This document shows, piece after piece, positions 56,266-64,000 of a stretch of 64,000 bases of DNA. The stretch's first letter is position 1. Every line of letters starts with the position of its first letter. Origin of the DNA: Meconema thalassinum (Eukaryota; Arthropoda; Insecta; Orthoptera; Tettigoniidae); contig OX336397.1 in the NCBI GenBank assembly GCA_946902985.2, positions 149,599,890 to 149,663,889 of the forward strand. Direction: 5' to 3'. The position numbers were made by a program, and so were the translations under genes. The notes beneath the pieces were generated by a model. It was not told the DNA's origin and did not search any database. It saw nothing but the letters and a program-made list of their open reading frames with translations.

Positions 56266-58380
56266 CTCTTCTACTAATAATCACTCATATCCATTACCCT
56301 GCATAACTTATTCAACATTGCTCCATCTAAACAAAACAAAACACGTTGATTTTCATAAATATCACTTCTCAAGCCTCTATGTTTGAGCCCAATCATAACG
56401 GTGCCATTTCCTCGACATGCCCATTTAACTAAAGCATTAACCACCTATACATAATACAACATTACAACCTCAAAACAACTCATTCTCCCATAAATATCAA
56501 AAGCTACTCAAACTCAGCATATTAATTACTTGGTTCATCACAAAATGAAAATTCTAACATTCTAGCATATGAGACGAATCTTTAGTGGGTCAACAATTAT
56601 TTATAACTCTCACCACTGTTTTAGAATGAACCATTTCAAGCAAAAAATATTATTATTATTATCACTTCAAATTTCTGATTTCAGAACAATTCTATAATTA
56701 TTGGCTATGTGCAATGGGATATCATACACATTATTATTATTATTATTATTACAGCTTGATCCCATTCGAAAATCATTCGAATCAACAGCATCAATCTCAC
56801 ACGAGAAAATGGCACGCAAAGTCAAATATGAGTTCAAATACTCAAAGACTGATTCAGGAATAGATCCAAAAAATATTATTTACACAAACTATAGGGTGTA
56901 GAGAAAAATAACATGTGCGATAATCGTCGCAAAGCCTCACTAAACATGAATGCCTGACACTTGAGCTACGCTGGGATTAATAACTGATTAAATATCAAAT
57001 TAGCTCAGCTAACATAACGAAAACTAGGCTTGGATCAATAGAACGAAAATTGGGTTAATACCTAGAATAGACTAATCTAAAATAAATGGAACTAAGCTTC
57101 GATACGCATGACTACGCCAGACATAACTACTAATGCATGGGCTGGTATTACTTTAGATATTCAGGATGTTACAGTATGTTGACCTCCAGCACGTAGATGG
57201 TTGTCGTAGTGCGGTTCCTCCATTTTGTGCCCCACTGCACACCTGGCTGCATCAAATCCGGTGTAAGTCTGCAACAGCTTTGGGCAGCTCCCATAATCTG
57301 GCCCATTCTGGATGTTTCTGGTCTCCTTAAAATGCTGGAAAGGACTTCATGTTCTTTCTTCTCTCTTCATTTCTTCCCTTACCCATCTTCAGTGCTAAAT
57401 GCATGTTAATCTTACTAGCCACAGCGTAGACAATTCCAGAAGATTTATAGTTCAGATAACCATGATGTTCCGCACAATTGTTGGAAAATGTCATTATTAG
57501 CAATAGGCGTGCTGGAATTATGAATGGTAGACCTTATATGCTTAATTTCGACCGTGTTTCAATCACTTTGAGTATTTTGCCACATTTCACTAAATTGATG
57601 GCCTTAAGCACGCACTAACATAAAAGTTCTCACACCTTCCGTGCCTAAGAACTTCACACCGGTATTCCTGCGCGCAATCACTCTGGTATTATCACTTCTA
57701 TTTGTCACTCTCAAAGCTCTTTTGCACCAAAATATGTTTTCACACTCAATAATCAGTTCGAAATAGTTAGCGCACTTCAGCGAAACAATATTAAGTTCAA
57801 ACACTTACGTGAAATACTTCGAGTTTTCGTCTGCAGTAATTATTGATCGTAAGGTCAGGCGGACATAAGCGTGAGGCCTAACTTCCAAGGTGCTTATAAC
57901 CCGTCGATGCGAACTTGGCACTTCTCAATAACGTAGATATTCAACGGCGATAACACGCGCACAGAGATAGCTCCGGCAAGATAGCTATCCGTGGAAGACA
58001 TGTATGCGATCTTTATACTGCTAGGAGGCGTGGCTTACGGTCTCAATGACGTAATGCAAGATCGCTTCTTTTCATAATATCTCTTGAATGCTCAAAGATA
58101 GCAATTTAATTCTTTCTGGAATATCACCATAAAATTAAGGCCTAATTTGCGAAGTAGTTATCTCCCCTGTTCGATAGTGGAATAGACTATATCAAGATAT
58201 TCTGGTAAGTTCAGTGTCTTGTGACTTGCTACTCGCTCAAGCTTAGCTACGGACTGGCTCTATCCTCTCACGGCACTCATTCGAAAATGCAGCGTGGCGC
58301 CTTATTTAAACAGTCCAACCGACATGACCGCTGCCAGTTCCGGGCGCAGTACCCACTAAAAAGCCCACTGCAAAGCTCTT
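56266..58380. other. Non-coding sequence
   Basis: ATT microsatellites occur at about 56650 and 56730. A region at 57180-57400 is more GC-balanced and may be a retroelement scrap, but no motif can be assigned. Confidence 0.35.
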
Positions 58381-58383
58381 GAG

Positions 58384-59050
58384 AATCACGAGCAGTAACA
58401 ATATACTAAGGTACACCTCCTAAAGACACTGGCTAGCACATATTGAAAAGCATACTCTAAGGTTCTTTTGATTCATGAGCAGTGACAATGTACTATGGTA
58501 CACCTCACCAAGACACTGACTAGCACATACAGCGAAGTTCCCTACAAGATTCTTATGAATCACGGCCAGTGACAATGTACTATGGCACACCTCACCAAGA
58601 CACTGGCTAGAACACATTGAGAAGCATACACTAAGGTTCTTATGAATCATGAGCAGTAACAATATACTAAGCTACACCTCCTCAAGACACTGGCTAGCAC
58701 ATATCGAGAAACTAACTTAAAAGTTCATATGATTCACGAGCAGTGACAATGTACTATGGGACATCTCACCAAGTCACTGGCTAGCACATATTGAGAAGTT
58801 CCGTACAAGGTTTTTATGAATCACGAGTAGTGACAATGTACTATGGTACACCTCACGAAGACGCTGACTAACATATGGAGAGAAGTTCCCTACAAGGTTC
58901 TTATGAATCACGAGCAGTGACAATGTATTATGGTTCACCTCACCAAGACATTGGCTAGCACATAAAAAGAAGTTCCCTACAAGGTTCTTATGAATCACGA
59001 GCAGTGACAACGTACAATGGTTCACCTCACCAAGATACTGGCTAGCACAT
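58384..59050. repeat. 87-bp minisatellite, about 7.5 copies
   Basis: 'GAGCAGTGACAATGTACTATGGTACACCTCAC' starts recur about every 87 bp (58389, 58478, 58566, 58650, 58739, 58826, 58913, 58999). As 87 is a multiple of three, the minus strand stays open for stretches and yields a 29-residue repeat, which I regard as a by-product. Confidence 0.85.
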
Positions 59051-60764
59051 AACGAGAGTTCACGGTAATATATTGAGCCCGAGAGCTCATTTGTAGATGG
59101 AAGGATCTAGAATAATTGGAGATCGATTGCGTCGATTGAGACTAGAAACCAACCGGGTTGAATTTTACGAGCCGGAAGATGTAGTGTAAATTTTTTGTGC
59201 AGTGCACTTGACAACTTTGATTGATAAGAAGTGTGTTTTGATATTTTCAATTTCTTTTGAACCGTTGATATGAATTTGGAGATATGAACGCATGAGTTTC
59301 GAAGAATTTGGAAATTTTAGTGGCATAGAAAAACATTGAGTAACAGTTGCACATATTCGATGAATATGTTAGGAGGAAAAATGATTCGAGTCAACACGAG
59401 TCGCGAGGCGGCCATTGTACGTACTACTTATTCTTCTGACTTCACCATGTCAGTAAGGCGAGTGTCCGAATGATTGAAAACGACTGGAATATTACAAAGT
59501 CAAATGTGAGTGTTGTAGTCGCAAGTGCGCGCTACCAACGTGAAACGAAGGTTGTATGACAATTTGCCACTATTTTGGAGATAAGTTGCATGGTACACAT
59601 TTGTGCTGTATAATGGACATCCATAAGGTGGAGTGGACAATATTGATCCTGTGGTTAGCATAACAAAACTGTGAGAAACTTGAAAACGTTGAGATATTAA
59701 TCACAGTGATCATACATGATTTTCTAAAACGCATGGTCGTATTGAAATAATGCCAAACAACAGACATCTTATAAGCAGTGAGATATTTCATTTCATCCAC
59801 GTAACTATAAATTCAGTGATTTAAAAAAATCAATATGACAGACCTCAGTTACCACACCGACTACATGGCCATTTTCACCTGAATTTATGAGAATGTGAGA
59901 TGGATTAAATCGTTATCTAAGATGGGAGAGCATACGATGGGAACCTAGTACAAAGTCGCATTGGAAAACTATGGTATGAGTCCAAGACCATAAGCCGATC
60001 CTAAAAACCATGAGCATGACTGCATTCATACCGCAGGCTAGAGAAATATAAGTTGAGAAAACCTATTGCTTCTTAGAATTCTGTAATAGTTGGAATACTA
60101 GATCAGTTTAGAAAGGTCATACTCGCACAATCCAATAGGTTGGAATTTTTGGTTTAATACAGCAATTACGTATCATTTTTTCCATTGCCGGGAGTCGAGC
60201 AATGTTTGGGGCTGAATAGCTTTAGCTCTTTGAAATGTCTTTTCAGGTAATTTGGGGCAGCCTGTGTAGGCTAATGTATAATATTGAAGCAGGAAGGCAG
60301 AATATTATTTTGTTTAATATGTGCCGGGCGCACGATTAAGAATGCAGTTTGGTTCGTTCAATTTCTTTTAAATTTATTTCATGCAGTGGACCACTGTAAG
60401 TCGCTGTTTATTGAAATCTAGAAGGCTATGGATTGGCAAACTTGTATCATAAGAAAGGAACCTGTCTAACGTGTATGATAGCCATAGCAGTGTGGAGGAA
60501 TGTTTTGTTTCGAAGATTGACTTGTAGACTAGCTCATGATATTTGTATTGTATGCAGAAGGCCGCGTGTTCGTTGAAACACTAGTAATGTTCTTAAACCT
60601 TTTAAAAACAGATTTTGAGGAATGCACATTTATGAGCAGATTATGATTGGAAGTTCTGTGTGAGAACTTAATTTGTATGGTCAAATGAGATGAGCAGATA
60701 CCTCATTCCTCTGATAGGGTGGACCGTTAGTAGTTCTGTCAACTGTGTCATTGTTCTGTTTGGC

Positions 60765-61110
60765 GGATTCGGTGGCGTAGTTGGTAGCATGCTGAGTTTC
60801 TATGCCCAAGATCGCGGGTTCAAACCCGGCCGAAGTCGTCGAATTTTTTAAGAGCGTTAAAATCCCTCAGTATGGCTTCCTTCGGAGGGAAGTAAAGCCG
60901 GCGGTCCCATGTCATAGATTTATGGCATGTTAAAGAACCTTCCACTAATTACACCTGTGTGAAGCTAAATTAGGTTAGGTTAAACATTTGACAAACGCTC
61001 TTAGGCTCCGACGTTCGTCGCCAGGAGCCGACTCCAGTGGCGTCTGGTAACCAGGTTCTGTACTAGTAGTCGCTGGCGGTGGCGTTTGGCGGCAAAAGTA
61101 TGAACTACTT
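60765..61110 (+). mobile_element. tRNA-derived SINE
   Basis: A box 'GTAGTTGGTAGCATGCTG' and B box 'GCGGGTTCAAACCCGG' are spaced as in a tRNA. A body follows with 'GAGGGAAGTAAAGCCGGCGGTCCCATGTC' and a tail ending in 'GTCTGGTAACCAGGTTC'. The surrounding 59050-60760 and 61110-62250 show no supportable gene; the open frame at 61146-61469 has no recognisable motif. Confidence 0.7.
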
Positions 61111-62255
61111 GAAAAGAAATTCAATGTCTGCAGTCCTTACTTGAATTGAAAACAGTTACACACACTAATACAGTCATCACAATTAAAACCGATTATCAGA
61201 CAGATTCTACACACACCCAAAGTACACGGGGTTACATGACCGCGTTGTCGCAGCACCTAAACTGTGGAACCAACCAACCAACCATTGTTCTGTCTGTTAG
61301 AGACATGGAAGACGAGGTGAGATGGATCACTCGTGTTATTAAGAGTTATAATGGAGGCAGGGATGAGGATTTATGCCACGTTAGCCATTCGACCGATGAG
61401 CACCAGTTTTACTTGATGTCACGAATTAAGGGTGCAGTATTGAAGATGAAATATGCCTACGTGAAATAGAGTTTCACTGATTGTCGAGTACATTTAAGAG
61501 GACACTATGAGTCACTACGACACTATTACGAGCGTACATGGTCACTAATATTATATCCAACTCTTCGAGAAATAAAATTATACTTAAATAATGAATAATA
61601 ATCACATATTAGGATTTTCAAAATAAATCAATGATTTCATAAACCTGTAATTAAAATAAACTTTGAACTTCTTCTTGACCAATTCAACTAGTACATGTAT
61701 TCTTCGTTCGTTTTTTTTAATACATTCTCGAGTAATTGCCCATTTGTAGGACGACGGTTTTTACCGGGGTGATAATTTGAATCCACCGTCGATAACAACA
61801 ATGTGGCGTAAGACATGGTGTTCCACCAAGCAGTCACCGACAAAATTCTTCCTCCGTTTTCCATACGATGACCACCTCTGACGAACTGCGAGTGATGTGT
61901 GCTGGCAGGGGCCATTTAGCGCACTCATAGCAGGGTGCTATATTTTATTATTCATTTGTGTTGTTATTAGATAGGACCCGATTGTGCTTAGTTTTGCTGT
62001 TTCATTGCATAGACGCTTATCGTCTGTTTCATTTAACGTAAGTTAGGCCAAGCTAGATAATTAACGTAAAAATAAATGTTGTAGATGACACCATCTTAGT
62101 ATAGACATGATGAATAGAAATAAACAGTGTCATCACTCCGCGCTCTTAGCTTTGTCGTTCATGGCCCTGCCACTGTGTGTCGTGGAAGTCGCTCCGCACC
62201 TTAACACGTGCGAAACCCACGAAGTTAATACTATAATAGCCTGCACGCGAGAAAT

Positions 62256-62818
62256 CATATATGCGAGGAAATCTGTTTCTTTGTAATATTTTTCGAATGT
62301 CTGTGTTAGGGGCTGTGCAGTGTCTTGTGTGTGCGAAGAACTACATTTTCTACTGCTTCTAGAAAATGTCGTACTGTTTCGTTCCTGGATGTAGGCTAAA
62401 TCGGGTTACGAAAGGAAAGCTGATGGTAGACCTGCTTTCACATCACCAAAAGAAACAAATCTATTTGCGAAATGAGCGAGAGGTATTCCGTGGAAAGATA
62501 AGTGATTGCCGAACAAAAGTAGAATCTGTGACGTGCATTATTCGGAAGATTTAATTATAAAGGCGGACTGTTTCTTAGTGAACTGTGAGAATGTGTAACT
62601 ACCTCGGGTGAAGTGAAAATTAAAACCAGGATCGCATTTTTTCAAATTGACCGAAATATCATATAAGCCGATTTAGCCTACATCCAGGAACGAAACAGTA
62701 CAACATTTTCTAGAAGCAGTAGAAAATGTAGTACTTCACACACACACAAGGCACTGCACAGCCTCTAACACAGACATTCGTAAAATATTACAAAGAAACA
62801 GATTCCCTCGCATATATG
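62256..62818. mobile_element. Inverted-repeat element with THAP-like fragment
   Basis: Arms of about 147 bp (62256-62402 and 62672-62818) are reverse complements with few mismatches and include 'GGAACGAAACAGTAC' and 'TTTTCTAGAAGCAGTAGAAAATG'. They flank 269 bp containing the THAP-like stretch. This could be a foldback/MITE or a local inverted duplication. Confidence 0.7.
62366..62600 (+). pseudogene. Partial THAP-type zinc-finger domain, frameshifted
   Basis: ATG 62366 begins 'MSYCFVPGCRLNR', the C-x4-C start of a THAP module. Another frame further on gives 'ICDVHYSEDLI' (near 62526), corresponding to the 'VCS.HF' half, so one frameshift lies between. The canonical mid-domain Trp is not evident and no transposase follows. 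THAP fingers are common in P-element-type transposases. Confidence 0.4.
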
Positions 62819-62835
62819 ACTGATCATGAAAGGCA

Positions 62836-63075
62836 CCTAGCAGGAAACAATTCAGCTAAGGATTGGGAAGGAATCGGCCGTGGCATTAAGTTACGAATTG
62901 TCCCAGCATTTGCCTGGAGTAGAAATGGGAAACCACAAGGAAAACCACTTTCAGAATGGCTGAGGTGGGTATCGAACCCTCCTCTTCGCAGTTTTGCCTC
63001 ACGAGGCTCAGTGTACTCCATTCCAGCCTCCGCACCAGAGTCAAAATTTCTTGGAAGAGCCTGGGCCTACGGGGC
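62836..63075 (-). mobile_element. SINE (GGAAACCAC family)
   Basis: The plus-strand text 'CCCAGCATTTGCCTGGAG' and 'GGGAAACCACAAGGAAAACCA', with a reverse box B 'GGGTATCGAACCCTC', matches the 55.9 kb SINE body. The segment 'AGAATGGCTGAGGTGGG' matches the unit of the 67-bp array at the window start. Confidence 0.65.
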
Positions 63076-63329
63076 GACAGTCAAGAACGAGGCACCGGTA
63101 CTTCATTTGAGAAAAGTGTCAGTGTTATTTGCAATCTGATGTCTGTTTTATGTGCTTAAAAGTGACAAGCTGTGCTTAAAAATATTCTTTTATAGCCTAG
63201 TTGTTGCTTATTTTAGGAGCTGTGTCATTGTGGTCATATAACTCCGTGTATTTGGCTGTGTGTGGAATTTGTGTGATAACCTGTGATATTATTTGGCTGT
63301 TTTAGTGTATGTATTTGTAAATTGGGATT

Positions 63330-63545
63330 AGGATTGGGAAGGAGGTGGCCATGGCCATAAGTTAGGAACCAACCCAGCATTTACTTGGAGTCGAAGTAGA
63401 GTAACCACGGAAAACCACTTCCAGGTTTGCAGAGGGGGGAATCGAACATCCTCTTCTCAGTGTTGCCTCACGAAGCTGAGTGTAGCCTACTCCGTTCTAG
63501 CCCTCACACCAGAATTAAAGTTTCTTGCCAGAGTCAAGAATGAGA
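63330..63545 (-). mobile_element. SINE (GGAAACCAC family), second copy
   Basis: 'GGATTGGGAAGGAGGTGGCCATGGCC', 'CCCAGCATTTACTTGGAG' and 'ACCACGGAAAACCACTTCCAG' match the preceding copy about 500 bp away in the same orientation. Confidence 0.65.
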
Positions 63546-63559
63546 CGGGCATATAATAA

Positions 63560-64000
63560 TAATTATTATTGCCTTTATTGGTGGCGCAGTTAGGGCTCTT
63601 GGCCCTCTCTTACTCTAAAACACATTAATACAATAAACATATGACATTTATATAGCTGACAAAATTAAACAATAATAATTAACATAGACTATTCACACTA
63701 AGCCACTAAGCCAACGTAACAAACCAAATAACCGCTATAACAACACACCTGAAACTCACTGACAGAATGTTATATCATTGGGCGCGCTTGAGCTATCAAT
63801 CCCATATGACACAGCAGCTGACACGTGTGGAGTTTCTTTAGGCTCGTCATTTCACAACTCCAGGAAAATGCTTACCAAGGTATAGTGTAAGATATCCGAG
63901 ACGATAAAATCACAACCTGAACTGTTGGCTTCATATTAAAGCTAAAACGAACCATGGAGCTGTCAGACCCATGCACAACGGAGGGTTTTAAAAGATATTT
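63560..64000. other. Dispersed-repeat-like edge and unassigned sequence
   Basis: 'TTGCCTTTATTGGTGGCGCAGTTAGGGCTC' at about 63569 looks like the end of a dispersed repeat. The rest up to the window edge shows nothing I can identify. Confidence 0.3.

Noticed and set aside
58420..59025. Cys-containing 29-residue repeat protein
   Set aside because: Best explained by the 87-bp minisatellite; the open stretches are broken between 58662 and 58774.
61146..61469. 107-codon plus-strand frame
   Set aside because: No motif, no clear promoter or splice context, and flanked by SINE and AT-rich DNA; left unassigned.

Overview
Accessory, transposon-rich DNA from an insect nuclear genome. The sequence is AT-rich with very low gene density. 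It has decayed non-LTR retrotransposons, tRNA-derived SINEs whose bodies resemble those of orthopteroid (polyneopteran) insects, a decayed pogo-like transposon and a C2H2 zinc-finger gene. The placement in Polyneoptera is an inference from the SINE style only. No rRNA gene, CRISPR array or bacterial gene organisation is visible.

Positions ~1.5-34.1 kb hold one degenerate Polinton/Maverick, a virus-like self-synthesising transposon. Its order is: small early ORF and protein-primed DNA polymerase B (+, 2.3-10.1 kb), then on the minus strand a PLA2-like protein, an unknown protein, an RNase H-like nuclease remnant, a duplicated-domain protein, the major capsid protein, a penton-like protein, an adenain-like protease, a small basic protein and a fiber-like protein (10.2-16.1 kb). 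After a large insertion come the rest of the fiber gene (-), packaging ATPase (+), a DUF8207-type protein (+) and a chromodomain integrase (+) up to 34.1 kb. A 4 kb non-LTR retrotransposon (5.3-9.3 kb) interrupts the polymerase. Polymerase and integrase have lost catalytic residues, whereas several virion genes carry at most one stop or frameshift.

The most striking object is a 14.85 kb near-perfect palindrome (16080-30925) inserted in the fiber gene. It has two ~7.4 kb inverted arms around a 45-nt loop, AG...CT ends and an exact 6-bp target duplication (CACAGC). Removing it with one duplication keeps the fiber frame. These are Polinton-type hallmarks, so it looks like a second, non-autonomous 'all-TIR' Polinton. 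Each arm carries a FLYWCH zinc-finger gene whose second half resembles the start of the Polinton DUF8207-type protein, a tRNA-Leu-like gene, a higher-order satellite with repeated E-box/CRE-like sites, a GGGTCC satellite at both arm ends, and a LINE fragment.

Right of 34.1 kb the window is mostly non-coding. It contains a promoter-like patch (34.4-34.5 kb), AT-rich DNA, a pogo-like transposase pseudogene (38.2-39.6 kb, -), LINE remnants (40.4-41.0 and 45.8-47.5 kb, -), a three-copy repeat (41.1-42.1 kb), a C2H2 zinc-finger gene (48.2-48.9 kb, -), tandem repeats at 53.0-53.9 and 58.4-59.05 kb, several SINEs, and a 560-bp inverted-repeat element with a THAP-like fragment near 62.5 kb.
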